Notes: generated by a model not told the origin, from the letters alone. DNA of 64,000 nucleotides from Siphonodentalium dalli (GCA_032622095.1 CP136066.1:46594911-46658910); one strand, 5' to 3'; positions 12,646 to 24,902 are shown, counted from the first letter of the stretch. Numbers and translations are program-made.

Positions 12646-12828
12646 GTTATTTATTTCATACCTCCATTTGTTTGGAGAAGAATATGGACATGCATGAACA
12701 TATATACAGTTAATGTGTAAAGTTTATGATATCACCAAGCATGGACGCTGCCAGTCTCTAAAATAAAGCGTTTCACTTTCCTCGTCCATATGCGCGGGAC
12801 ATGGTATCACAGTCAATTGGTTGAACAT

Positions 12829-14752
12829 TTAGTAAGAAAAACCGTGAATAATCTGGCACATTATAAGGATATATACAGCAGAATCTAGAATAATTTGTTC
12901 CATAAACAGAGTTACGGCATCAGGAGGGTTGATTATTTCGCTCCCTAGGAGGAAGGCGCAGAGAGACAATTCGTCACGAGATTCCATGTACCTAAATGTA
13001 GTTATGCCAAACTTGTTGAGTATATGTTCCCAGAATAAGTTCCTCAGCGATAGTATCGAGGCAGCACAACAATAGCTGATGACGTGTAGTAACTCGTTGT
13101 TGTATCTCGAACCACAGGCTTTACAAATGATTCCGTTGTCATAGGACGTTTTGTTCATCAATAATGCCAAGTTTCTCAGGTGAGCAGAACGGCGAGGATA
13201 CTTTCGGAGTAGTTTCCAAATGTTCCAACATGAAAGCGGGTCACTTGTTACAAAGCGGAACGTGTCGTATTTTGGATGGCTCCTAATCGAACTAGACCAC
13301 TGTGTAGAATAGTATCCTCTTACGGCACATTTAACTAAGGATTTCCACGCTGATTTACTTGGGAATTCACCAGATTGCATGTATGTCTCCAAAAAGTCAT
13401 ACATATCATATTCTTTGAGCAACTGAATTATGTCAGCGGTAAACCCAGACGTTGATCGGTCGAACAAAACGATTTGGAACAATTTTTGCAGAAATAGTAT
13501 GAGCGGAACCTGGTGACCTTCTGGGAGATGAATTGCATCCGCGAGGAAGAGCAGTTTCCGCACATGTATCTCTTTTCGAATGGCATTATGCCTAACAAAC
13601 CAAGAGCTATATCCGTTGGAGTGCGCGCTGGCAGTGACTGTACATGTTTCACGCAAACACGGAATGATTTCTCAATGGAGTAGGTCAATGTGTTGTTGGG
13701 TGTTGGAAGTAACTCACTTCCGAAGAGTGCTTTCGGCAAAACAATGGCTTTTATCAGAGTCAACATCGTTTGAGGCGTGCATGACTTCGTGGCTTTCCTA
13801 CCTGCGACAGAAAAATATGTTTTCCTGATTTTTTTCAGAGAGCACCGTACATCTATTTGTTTCATTTTTGAACTTGGATTGCTTCAGACCCAAATGAACA
13901 CATCCGTCCAACTCTTGAACCACCTGATCACCGAGATACCAAGACCTTTCATGGCGTTGGCTTTGACGTGTCGTCTCATTGAAGACAACAACTGCACTCT
14001 TTGTGGGAGAGAAGTTGAACTTCCAAGTTTTGCTGTAGTTGTGGCAAATATCCATCAGGCTATCTAAACCGGCTTTCGACGTTGAAATCAAGGCAATGTC
14101 GTCAGCGGCAGTTGGCGAGGAGCATGACACGTTTCCGATTGACAAACCATGTCTCGATGATTGCAATGAATTTAAAAGATCATTAATATATACAAGATAA
14201 AAAAACGGAGATGTGACGGCTCCTTGTCTGGTTCCTTGTGATATTTCGAAGGCGCTTGTCAACGCACCATTGAACATAACCTGGCTACTACAATCCTCGT
14301 GCATGTTAGCCACAATCCGTAGAATTTTCCCCTTGAATCCTAGATCACACATTTAACAAGGAGTCCGTCGTGCCACACGCGATCAAACGCTTTCTGGCTG
14401 TCCAAAAAGCACACATAAGCTCTAGAATCAAGGTCCCGTGTGTATGCTTTTGATTCCTGTAGGACAAACGACGACATGAGGCAGCTTACACCCTTTTGGA
14501 ATCCATGTTGAAGTGCGTTTGGGAATGAAAAGAATTGACCGTACGTGAGGAAGCGTTTCAGCAGAATATGTTCGAGCACCTTATATATAGTCGGAAGTAG
14601 AGTGATTGCGCGATAGCTGTCCGGAAGATTCCTTGGTTTGGGTTCACCTTTGAACAGGGGTATTATTATGCCTGTTTTTAGAGCATTCAGAAATGGCCAA
14701 AGTAATTTTCTTGTTAGCGTGAACCCTGGTAATAACTTAGTGAACTTTGTGG
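12829..14752 (-). pseudogene. LINE reverse transcriptase, degraded by several frameshifts
   Basis: Four overlapping minus-strand frames form one reverse-transcriptase region. Roughly 14752-14345 holds KFTKLLPGF, LNALKTGIIIPLFKG, SYRAITLLP and SQKAFDRVWHDGLL. Roughly 14352-13798 holds ISQGTRQGAVTSPFFYLVYI and the catalytic centre as PTAADDIALIS. Then 13865-13428 and 13656-12829 hold the thumb/C-terminal region, with CGNCSS and a Cys-rich tail (CKACGSRYNNELLHVISYC). Frame changes near 14350, about 13800-13860 and about 13560-13650 disrupt it, so it cannot encode an active enzyme as it stands. It is a non-LTR element, probably of the CR1/L2/Jockey breadth, though I cannot fix the clade. Its upstream coding segment (14690-14752) seeded the adjoining minisatellite. 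Confidence 0.9.
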
Positions 14753-15422
14753 AAATTTATATTGTGTTATCCTATATAAACACTGGTAATAACTTAGTGA
14801 CTTTGGGGAAAGGTATGTTGTGTTATCCTATATAAACACTGGTAATAACTTAGTTACTTGGGGAGATGTATATTGTGTTATCCTATATAAACATTGGTAA
14901 TAACTTAGTGACTTGATGAAATGTATATTGTGTTATCCTATATAAACACTGGTAATAACTTAGTTACGTGGGGAAATGTATATTGTATTATCCTATATAA
15001 ACACTGGTAATAACTAAGTTAATTGGGGAGATGTATATTGTGTTATCCTATATAAACATGGTAATAACTTAGTGACTTTGGGGAAATTTATATTGTATTA
15101 TCCTATATAGTTCCTTTTGTAATTGTATGCACCTGTTTATGGAGTGCTGTTGTGACAGTGCTTCCTACCGTATGTATGTACGGTTGTGTTTGCGTCATGT
15201 ATTATATTGTATATGCGTACGGGTGTGGTCGAGAGGGTGTGTGTTGTCTGTTGATGTGATATGTAAGCTCGTGTTCATGTACATACAATTATAATGATAT
15301 TCTTTTCCTCTGTAGTTTGTTCTCTTGTCTGTCTTTTCATTACTTCTTGATTGCTAACTGTATTTATGTTACATTCATGTACCCTATGTATTTTGTTAAA
15401 TCTTTAATACTGGAGGCAATAA

Positions 15423-15501
<79 letters not shown>

Positions 15502-15571
15502 ATTATCCTATATACACATTGGTAATAACTTAGTGAATTGATTAAATGCATATTGTATTATCCTATATAAA
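14719..15571. repeat. 56-bp minisatellite derived from LINE coding sequence, interrupted by a (TA)n-tailed insertion
   Basis: Units of the form tattgtgttatcctatataa followed by acactggtaataacttagtg and ggggaaatg repeat about seven times from 14719 to 15111, then resume for about 1.5 units at 15500-15571. The intervening 15112-15499 ends with ggaggcaataaag and about 80 bp of pure TA. That resembles the 3' tail of a plus-strand retroposon inserted in the array. The unit's ctggtaataacttagtgaac matches the LINE coding segment at 14730-14752. Confidence 0.8.
15420..15499. repeat. (TA)n microsatellite, about 38 copies
   Basis: An uninterrupted TA dinucleotide run follows aataaag, as expected for a microsatellite tail at the 3' end of a retroposon. 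Confidence 0.95.
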
Positions 15572-18275
15572 CACTCCACGCACTACTTTATCGTTGTTTC
15601 AATCGTCAAAATAATGTAGCACAATAATCTTTTCAGAGCGAAGACAGATGAAGATGTTCTTGAAGTTCTTCCCATGGTCTACCTGTTCAGTTTTAGATTT
15701 TACAAATACATGTAGGTAAATTGATACATGTGCCACTGACATCAGATGATTTAAAGGGACTCTCAGTATTAATTTAATTAATTACAACTAAAATGGTTGG
15801 ACACATGGAGCCGAAAACTGTTACACGTGTTTAAATTGACCAGGAGAATGTCATGTCATAGGTCCCTTTGACCTCATATGATATAAAGGGGGACTAATGC
15901 ATTATATGAACAAAGATAGATGATTAATAAAGAGTGTTTAGTATCAAATCATTAGATATGTTGGAACATTGATACAAATGGGTAATTCGACCAAGGTATT
16001 GTCATGGAATATGTGTCGTGGTGCTCAGATCACTTAAAGTGGCACTAATAATTAGCAGAAAAGAGCGGTTTATCTTCAGCTTAGCCTTAGAGTGTATGGA
16101 GGGAGAATCAGTGGAACTTTCCTGCCTCATGGAGTATGTCCAGTTATCTCCCCCAAAAAAGCAATATCATAGTTGATTAGATTTGGATTCAATGGCGATC
16201 AAACTGTCAAACATTATTTGTCGTTGTGTAAGGTGAATGTGACACATGAAAAAGGAAATGATTTTAATCTCCTATCCATGTTACATGATTAGATATTGAG
16301 ACTGAGATAGATATTTACAAAGAGATGAAGTGTGTATACAATACATCCATTCCCGTTTTACATGGCCACAAACAATTATATCATACGCATGGCAGGGATA
16401 TATAAAAATTATAGTCATGAATGTGAACTTATCGATTCCACTTAATTACTTGTTGTGATCATAACAGCAACATCACCACATGTCGAAATTTCTGGCTATA
16501 CATCATAATATTTATATAAAGGATAGGAATGCATGCGTTTACGATGGAATTAAGTGAAACGCCGTTTCTTCTGGATATACGCGTATTCAATAAGGAGATG
16601 CATATATATTTAATTTTAATATATATCAATGTTTAAATTACTGCACGTATTTTTCATTCTATAGAGTTGACTATATTGGATCTACGTCCCCTGACGTTAA
16701 ACCCTTCCAGTCGCATGATGTTGTCCTTGAATCTGTTCAGTTATTTATATTTTTCACTTTAATACTTTCGCCGGTTAGAGAATTCCATTGGCTTATCGTA
16801 TCAGGGAAAGGGGAATTCTGGTAACAGCTAGCTTACCCTCCCATCGAGACTTGAATTGTTCGGGTGATCTAAAGTTATAAACAGATTGTTAATTCCCGGT
16901 GCATTGGGGCAGATACCAGACACGCATGGATGGTTTATATTCTGTTTAATCTTGGCAAGTAGAATCAGTTTGTGCATATTTCTTCTTTCACTGAGCGAAG
17001 GTCAGTACATTTATACCAACATTCGGTTATTCTAGGCAGTAATTTGCTACCAATACAGAACGATATTATATACGTGTCGTCTCTTATTTGGGAGAATTTC
17101 CACCCATAATGAAGATATAGCATGTAAGACTATTTCCAGAAACATACGTTTCAGTCCGCAACAAAATTATCTCCTTCAGGCAGCACAGGCTTATACTATC
17201 AGATATGGGAGAATGATTATGTATAAGATCCCGAATGGCATCATGGTAAACAGAAATATTGCAAAAAATCTTTGACTGCCTCGCGGATATGGTCAACAAC
17301 ACCGACGAGGAGGCCAAGCAATGACAATAGACCCAAAACAAATATTTATAGATCAATTAATAGTTGATTTTCTTGTCTGCTCTAAATTGTTCAATTTTTA
17401 TTCACATTACTGGAGGTAGAAAAGAATAAATGGGGTACGTCAAAGGCATATTCTCTATCAGTTCCGCATGATCTACCCAGGGTAAACTTACTAAAGTCAT
17501 CCCGGATGCTCGTCTGTTTACATCAATAGAGAGAAATGATCTTTGTGTCGATGCAACCATCCTCTCTCGCTTCTATATATCGACTGCCGACATGGTATTG
17601 TTCAGTGGGAGTCATTGGACATTTGATAATGGCATTCCGCCCAAGTATGCGCTCGGCGAGCGTGACCGATAATCCCAGGTTAATAATACAAGGCGGGGCA
17701 CTCGTTTAACCCATTTCCACAACACAAGGTGTCAAATTAAATTGTTACGAAGACAAAACATTTTAAACCAGAGATGGAATTTCCGAGAAACAAATAGAAT
17801 ATATCTCTATTGAACATTCACACGACCACGATTCAATTCTAAGATGCGCCATGTCAGCATGCGATACATCACAGGCACTTTGTAGATAAAAGTATTTACA
17901 TAATATATAATATATAAGACAAGGCTAGAGAATGTTCGGTTTCCGATTCCCGAAATTCGTTGCATTTCTGACTCACCGAACCGATTATGGCCGCGTCAAC
18001 AGCATTGTCGCTTGTTTTTCTTCTTTCAAAAGTGAATAAAAACCTCATTACACTGTCAAATGCAGTGGAATGTCTAAAAACAACATTTTTATACTTTGAA
18101 GTGAGAAAATTGCTTCAAATAAAACCATTAACATGCACTCCACGGTTGGTGATAGTCGGAATACGATAGAGGAACACTCCGACGTTCGTACTCAGATTTC
18201 ACAAATTTTCGTACCTTGCTTGCCTGTACCAAGTTTCACGGGAAAATGACAAATTTGATTCTATTTGTTGTTATA
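15572..18275. other. Non-coding DNA, no gene recognised
   Basis: AT-rich sequence. A 90-codon minus-strand frame at 17084-17356 and smaller ones were examined and carry no motif I recognise. No tandem structure is obvious. Confidence 0.5.
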
Positions 18276-18280
18276 TATAT

Positions 18281-18850
18281 TTACTAGCAGGTGGACCCGA
18301 CTTCGTCCGGGCTGTTTCCCCTCTGCTTTTCGGCGAATTGCGCGATTTGACCTTGAATTGTCCATTTTGAAGGTCAAGGTCAGGTTTGGTATGCTTTATT
18401 GCTAGACATGATTTAACATATTACATGCAAAAACATATATACATATATACAAATGTGGATTAGGATGCCTACAATGGGAGACCCGTCCAAAACACTAAGT
18501 GGACAAAATTAACCCTATGTATAAAATTTCGTCGAAATGCCATAAAAATTCGCGATTTGACCTTGAATTGACCCGAAAGGCCAAAGTCACGTCGCACGGG
18601 TAAATGAATAGGGTTATGACACTCCCCATACGACACTAATTTTCATCGAAATCCCCGTTTGACCTTGAAATGACCCGATTTCAAGGTCAGTGTCACGTCG
18701 CACGGGCAAATTAATAGGCCCATGCCACTCCCCGGCCGAAAGTACCCCCACATACCAAGTTTCATCAAAATCGGCTCGGCCGTTTTCGAGTCCATCGCAA
18801 ACAGACAGACAGACACACACACACAGACAGATTTCCCAAAATATATAATA
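18281..18850 (+). repeat. Dispersed repeat copy 1 (ctagcaggtgg...cttcgtccggg head, cagacaga tail)
   Basis: It begins actagcaggtggacccgact and continues with repeated blocks of tttgaccttgaattg and aaggtcaaggtcag. A conserved segment accaagtttcatcaaaatcg precedes a (cagacaga)/(ca)n stretch and the end aaaatatataatagatta. A second copy lies inverted at 21230-22178, and a head fragment lies near 27157 (tagtactagcggagttaccc). Similar head and tail styles occur widely in invertebrate dispersed repeats; I did not assign a named family. Confidence 0.75.
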
Positions 18851-18989
18851 GATTACCCCATTTGTTATTCCTTTTCATAAAAATAAAATAAAACATGCCG
18901 AAAATGATATGTTTAAAATGTCTTAAGCATGATATTGGCGATAAGTTGTTATCAGAGTACGTTATACTTGCGATAGTTACGTTACGCAC

Positions 18990-19110
18990 ACGGTATTAGC
19001 AAATGTGACTCTTTCATATTGGTCGATATACACAATATTGTTTTTTCGGACCGTCTTTTCGTCAACAAAGCCACGTGAATATCGACCAATCAGAAAGAGG
19101 GCATTACGTT
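18990..19110. repeat. Short inverted repeat, ctctttcatattggtcgata and its partner
   Basis: Arms at about 19010-19029 and 19081-19098 (atcgaccaatcagaaagag) flank a 50-bp loop. It may be a small MITE remnant; flanking duplications are not clear. Confidence 0.45.
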
Positions 19111-19437
19111 GCCACGATTAATGGTGAATAGTCCCATATTTATGCTTAGATTAGAAACATTTCTAACACTTGAACGTATATAACAGGTTTATATCGGCAT
19201 TATACAGCACTTTACATGGTAAGGCGGGTTTATATCACTTTTGGAAGTAGCAATATACGCGACAATACCGTTTATCCGACCAAAATCGGTGCAGTGAGTG
19301 AGAAAATCAACGTTGGCGGCGTTCGCCGCTATTCCGTACCGAATTAGTGCCCCCCACCCTGCGGTATGAATATGAGGTATATATTTCAATATGTTTTTGC
19401 CACAAGTTCCCCGTGCGATACATCGGAACCAACGTGA

Positions 19438-20973
19438 GGCCCGTTCCAAACGACGGATTTTTGTCGACTCGAATCTAATTGTATTAAATCCGTCGGTGAT
19501 GCGTCTGCGGTCAATTTTGTTTCAGACGGACGCATCTTTGTCGCGTCGAATCTAATACATAGGTCGATTTATTTAAAGGTGCACTCCATGTTACCTTCAC
19601 AAAATGGTCACGCGTAGATATAGATGCCTATATATACCGGTATGTTATACATATATATACTAAAATACAGTATAAATTATGTATAAATATATGCGCGATT
19701 GCAGCGCGAATATATGTGCATATGTATATGAGGATGTATATAGTACATATAGTTATATAATATAATATAATAGGTGCTACAAATAAATGTTAGATCGTGC
19801 AACCAATTGCCATATATGTGTATACCATGCATGTAAATGCAGGTATACAAGAATTATTATAAATCAGAGACTACCACCCCTACCCTTATAATAAGGAACA
19901 CCGAAATATATGAATTATTATAAATAAATGGTTACCACCCCTATACCCCTCATAATACGTAATGCCGGTATATATGAATTATTATAAATAAGATCAGTGG
20001 TACCACCCCTACCCCTTATAATGAGGAATACCGGAATATATTAATTATATATTATTAATCATAGGCTACCACCTATATATCCTTTGTAATAAGGAATACC
20101 GGTTTATATGAATTATTATAAATCTGAGGCTACCACCCCTACCCCTTATAATAAGGAATACCGGTATATATAAATTATTATAAATCATAGGCTACCACTC
20201 TGCCCCTTATAAATAGTAATACCTGAATATATGAATTATTATAAATAGAAGGTTAACACCCCTTTACCCACCATAATAAGTAATATCGGTATATATGAAT
20301 GATTATAAATCAGTAGTTCCACCTCTGCCCCTTATAATAAGTAAAACCGGTAAATATTAATTATTATACACCAGAGACTATCACCCCTATTCCTTACAAT
20401 AAGGAATATCGGTCTATATGAATTATTATAAATCAGTTGCTACAACCCCTACCCCTTATACCGGTATATATGGATCATTCTAAAACATTGATACTATATC
20501 CATTATAAGATGTGAGTCAGTGACATGCCATGTTCGTTGAGGAATCAAACTACCAAAATAATTACAATTTGCACAATGTTACCTAAGCAATGCTTATAGA
20601 TATATCTTTCTTTATGACAAAGAGAGCGTGCGACAAATGACGTCATGTGGGTATTTCCTCAGATAAGGGGAGCCCCCTCATTATTATACCATTATCATAT
20701 CATTATCATATCATTTGTTTTCGTTCTTCGGCAACTTTCGGCCCTTCTCGTCACATGTATTAGATTCGAGTCGTCAAAAATCCGTCGTTTGAAACCAAGA
20801 CGGATTTCAGACGCATCACCGACGAAGATTCGTCTGAATTGGACGGAGATTCGTCTGTGATGCGTCGGACACGGATCTAATTGTTTCAAACGTCGCATTT
20901 TTGACGCATTTAATACAATTGTGGGTCTGGTATTAGATTCGAGTCGACAAAAATCCGTCGTTTGGAACGGGCC
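19438..20973. mobile_element. 1.54-kb non-autonomous DNA transposon with perfect 40-bp TIRs
   Basis: The left end (19438-19477, starting ggcccgttccaaacgacgga) is the exact reverse complement of 20934-20973. Both ends are flanked by TGA (19435-19437 and 20974-20976), a candidate 3-bp target-site duplication. Subterminal copies of gacggatttcagacgcatc occur near both ends. The body holds a minisatellite (19850-20480) and no transposase. A 3-bp duplication with GGCC-type ends fits PIF/Harbinger-like elements, but that is inference. A right-half fragment is present at 25946-26131. Confidence 0.85.
19850..20480. repeat. Minisatellite of about 60-bp units inside the 40-bp-TIR transposon
   Basis: About ten units, each with ggaataccggtatatatgaa, then ttattataaatcagaggcta and ccacccctaccccttataat. 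Units differ by substitutions and small indels, so the array is not recent. Confidence 0.88.
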
Positions 20974-21229
20974 TGACGACGCGAGTCGTGTCTGAAGGGG
21001 TTTGCACGTTGCACAAAGGGAGACTGCATTCACGTGATAAATGTTATAGATGACGGAGTTCCCCGTTAAGTAATGTACACTGATGTTTTGTTCTGCATAT
21101 TCATGTTACGTCTAACTTTATACCATATTGCATCTTCTGCATGAATAAACGTGAAACATTATATTTTGAACAAGGTTTCTTTGCTTTTTTAGTTACCAAA
21201 TTAAGGTCATCTACTACCTGGTGCACGTC

Positions 21230-22178
21230 ATTTGACGAACATCTAATTTATATTTTGGAACTTCTGTCTGTTTGTTGTTTGTTTGTTTGTTAGCTATGGC
21301 CGGGAAAACGGCTGGACCGATTGAGCTCAAACTTCCAATCCAAGGTTTAAAAAAACACGGGCAGTGTTTACTGCCGTTTTGGAGAAGTTCAGAGCACCCA
21401 TTCTCCACCTCCAGTCACACAAATTACCGCCATTGGCACGGTGGCGTTAATCGCGTTGATAGTTAAAGAGCGTTCGTATCCGCAGTGTCGTTGATAAAGA
21501 GCGTATGCGTCTAATGTGATTCTTACGTCTGGGTCCACACGTGAGCGTGACTGTATCCAGACATGAGCGTGTTGTGTGATTCTTACGTACTTAGGGCTTC
21601 TTAGGAACGGGGGACATTTTCATCGGGTCAGTTTTTTCGCACGAGGTGATCTTCACCTTGAAGCGGGTACCCACAAATGATATATATGTATGTGTCCTTT
21701 ATAGACTCGAACCGATTGAGCTCAAACTTGCTACCCACGGGAAGTGTCATGGACGGGTTACATTGTGACCCCGACCTCACCTTGACCTTGAAAATGATCA
21801 ATTCGAGGTCAAATCGGGTAAAAATGGCGGATTTCGACGAAATTTTCCTAGGTGTTCCAATGAACGGGGGAGATTTTCATCGGGTAAGTTTTTCCGCCCG
21901 AGGTGAACTTCACCTTGAAACGGGTACCCACAGACGTACCTCTTTTAGGGACGGGTACCATCACGGGACGGATACCATCATTTATCTTGATTAAAAATGC
22001 AGAACTAATTCAAATTAAATTAAAAAATTAACGGATTTCGACGAAATTTGATACCTAGGGATACTTTTGTCGGGGGAGTGTTTTGGACGAATCAAATCGT
22101 TACCCCGACCTGACCTTGACCTTCAAAATGGTCAATTCAAGGTCAAAACCCGGACGAAGTCGGGTCACCTGCTAGTAT
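21230..22178 (-). repeat. Dispersed repeat copy 2, inverted relative to 18281-18850
   Basis: Read on the minus strand it begins ctagcaggtgacccgacttc and ends with (aaac)n, cagacagaag and atataaattaga. It has two internal copies of a block of about 250 bp (21600-21690 and 21850-21945, both with cgggtacccaca). The two family copies sit head-outward around the transposon at 19438. Confidence 0.72.
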
Positions 22179-22189
22179 TATATAGAGAG

Positions 22190-23720
22190 GGAATAGCCGA
22201 GGTTTATATAACCAAACGCATCAGTTTTATGACACACTGTTGCGTTTGTTTTCTGTGGCGGGCAATATTATGAAAACGTTATCTAAACTATTTGTTGATA
22301 ACTCCACATAATTGTATAATAAACCGAATAAAACAAAATCGGTTCAATATGACTAACTTACGGCACAATTAATTAGGGTCACTTTGACTAACCCACATCT
22401 TTCAGCGACTAACTCTGGTGCTATTTATAGTGACTAAGTTACACAAGGAATAACTCTAATTGCAACATTGTCTTGAATTATGTTTAATATTCATTGCTAA
22501 ATAATCTATTACCATTTCATCGCAGTTTTAGTGGATCTATAATTGAACTTTCCTCCCACGCCAAAGCATACGCTATTATGATAAACAATTTTCTTATTAC
22601 ATGATACCAGACATCTTGGGAAAATGGACTAGTTAAACAGACCTATACCACAAAACTAGTGTTATACCTCTCAATGAACCAGTACTGAAATATGTGTTTT
22701 AGAGAATGGATCGAAAGATTCGCCTGCTATCAATTCGGTCTCTGATTCTGGATAATAATATCATCTGGTTTAGTGTATTAAAGCTATTTGCACAATTTCC
22801 ACCAAATTACATGCTCACCTCAGTGACTCAAAAAAAGTTAGAAATTATGACTCAATTCTGGTCATTTCGACTAAAACGATTTGATTCTAACGGTCTAATT
22901 AGTCGTATTGATTAACCATTACTTATTCGTTATGACTAACATCAGCCTAGCCATTGTGACCACTTATCTACCTTAATCATTATGACTAAGTTAAGTTAGT
23001 CAACATGTCGACAAACAATTGGCATACATAAGTTAGTCATATTGACCAAGATTTTTTCTTCAAAGTAGCTGCAGGTACAAACAAGGTGTATCATTGAACA
23101 GTGCAGTGTGTGCCGAAAGTAATAAACTACTTGCCTATATATATAAGAAGCAGATAACAGTCTGTTTATGATATCAATGGGTCACGTAATTTGGGTGAGA
23201 GTTACGGCAGTTTCAACACAACATGACTAGAAATTAAGCAACTACGAAGTAATAATTTGACAAGTGTCCGGACACCGAATGTTATCAAGCCGACGTCGTG
23301 ATTTAGAGATACTGAAGTGAATGTTAATCGATTAAAACAATAGGGAGGTACATCCCAGCTCAGAAAATAATGTCTGTCTAACATTGAAAAGATATAAAAA
23401 TAAGATTTGAAGTCAGGTTCGAGTCCCAAGATCGGAATTTCGCCGATGATTAGAGGGAATATTCCGCTATACAATCATAAATACGGGACAGTTTGGACAC
23501 GATGTGGCCAACCATTAAGTCTAACATAACATACTTACGTGCTAAAACAACGAACTCTTTCTGTTTTTCAAAATTTCGCTGAAAAGTTGCTAATGACTCA
23601 CAACATCATACAGGAACATTTATTTCTGAATATGACGATGTCAAAATCAAATTAGATGGAAACTAATTAAGCTGACATGGCACTGAACTGTAAGCTTGCG
23701 ATTTAGTTGTCAATGTTATA
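22190..23720. other. Non-coding DNA with scattered TGACTAA motifs
   Basis: Short phrases such as gtgactaagtt, atgactaactt and ttagtcat recur a dozen or so times between 22340 and 23060 on both strands. No gene or transposon end was recognised. Confidence 0.45.
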
Positions 23721-23724
23721 TCAT

Positions 23725-24089
23725 TTAACCCTTTACCCAACAGAACGGCCATGTGCCAATGCATTCTCTTATATATGCGAGTCGACCATAGGTCGCCTCG
23801 CATATATAAGAGAATGCATTGGCTTAACACATATTAAAGAAAAAATGGTAAAAAGTGTTAAAAAAAAGTTTTTTTTAGGCCAATGCATTCTCTTATATAT
23901 GCGAGGCGACCTATGGTCGACTCGCATATATAAGAGAATGCATTGGCACATGGCATAACTGTAACTATCACAATGTGCTCAATGAGCCGGTTCCAATGAT
24001 ACCCATATTTCCATGGTTTTATTGAGACAGACCGAAGATAATTTAGGCTGTTAGGGCGTTTCTGGGCGTTCTGTTGGGTAAAGGGTTAA
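23725..24089. mobile_element. Intact 365-bp piggyBac-type MITE with two internal hairpins
   Basis: Both ends are TTAA followed by CCCTTTACCCAACAGAAC in inverted orientation (23725-23746 and 24068-24089). TTAA targets with CCC-starting ends are characteristic of piggyBac elements. Inside are two 69-bp palindromes (23755-23823 and 23879-23947) in opposite loop orientation across a 55-bp A/T spacer. The unique arm (24000-24060) contains ccatggttttattgagacag. It lacks a transposase and must be mobilised in trans. Confidence 0.88.
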
Positions 24090-24424
24090 AGGCTACAACT
24101 GAGTAGACCAACAGGGTATGCATTGGTTATGGAATTTGATATACCCCCTCTCATTCATAACACCATTGGCAGCGGGTTATAATAAACCTGTCAGTGACAG
24201 GTTCATATTCAAGGAAATGCAGTGTGAATGAATTCGGCTGTGACAACGAAATATATTGGGTACATACAATAACTGAAAACATGTACAGGTATGAATGCAA
24301 TAAGACGAATTGGTTATCATTTATGGATATATAGATATATCATCTGCAATTCCGGTAATGATATGACTTGCAAAATTCGCCTTGTCAATACGTCATCCGG
24401 CGTTGGTGCTGCTGTTTAACTCCC

Positions 24425-24460
24425 TCACATTTCCACTGGCCCAATGAGGATATCGTGTAC
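24425..24460 (-). CDS. DHRS11-like dehydrogenase, last coding exon
   Basis: The minus strand has the acceptor tatctcctgcag, then 12 codons, VHDILIGPVEM and a stop (24425-24427). This matches the C-terminal end of DHRS11-type dehydrogenases, where a D-I-x-[IM]-x-P-[TV]-E strand ends the Rossmann domain and a few residues follow. Phase 0 joins the preceding exon at 26658. Without the phase and the acceptor a 36-bp exon would not be credible; with them and the family match it is likely. The exon is followed on the minus strand by gagggagttaaac, and no close polyadenylation signal was chosen. Confidence 0.75.
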   Translation of the reverse strand, partial: VHDILIGPVEM

Positions 24461-24774
24461 CTGCAGGAGATATCCAAACACGAATTAAGCCCTATAGCCA
24501 GCTACGTATAGGACTGACCTCCGTAGAACAGGCGAACAGCATGGAACAATAAAGCATCAGAATGTTTCTGATATGTTAAAAATATCACTTATGTTCGTAA
24601 ACAGGAAGAGCAGGTTGAACACTGAATTATCTCGTAATATATAAAGGAAGTAGAAGGTAATTCTATAGTGTATCATGATAAGTGTCATATTGTTGATCGT
24701 GTATCGTGATTCATATCTTATTGCGACCGAATCATTACAGTTCTAATAAATACATGCTTTCTTCCACTCAACAG

Positions 24775-24902
24775 GCGTACTACCCTGTGATGATAATCCA
24801 TGCTTGAACGGTGGTCGTTGCATAGACACATGTATGAACTACACATGCGACTGTATCTTTGATTGGGGTGGCCGGCACTGTGATACAATCATATTCACAT
24901 GA
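24775..24902 (+). CDS. EGF-like domain exon, terminal, antisense inside the dehydrogenase intron
   Basis: A good acceptor (cttccactcaacag, ending 24774) opens a phase-1 frame reading [15 protein letters not shown], then [11 protein letters not shown] and [15 protein letters not shown], with a TGA at 24900. The six cysteines follow C-x4-C-x5-C-x8-C-x-C-x8-C, the EGF-like spacing of extracellular proteins, with one extra Cys in the third loop. Only 128 bp is coding. The last four codons and the stop lie inside the first unit of the adjoining 37-bp minisatellite, so the array either invaded the exon end or now supplies its stop. Upstream exons would be to the left on the plus strand and were not found. 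It could also be an isolated, relocated exon. Confidence 0.6.

Noticed and set aside
13580-14067. Plus-strand ORFs opposite the LINE
   Set aside because: They are antisense shadows of the reverse-transcriptase frames.
17084-17356. 90-codon minus-strand ORF as an exon
   Set aside because: No motif was recognised, and neither a family match nor flanking exons support it.
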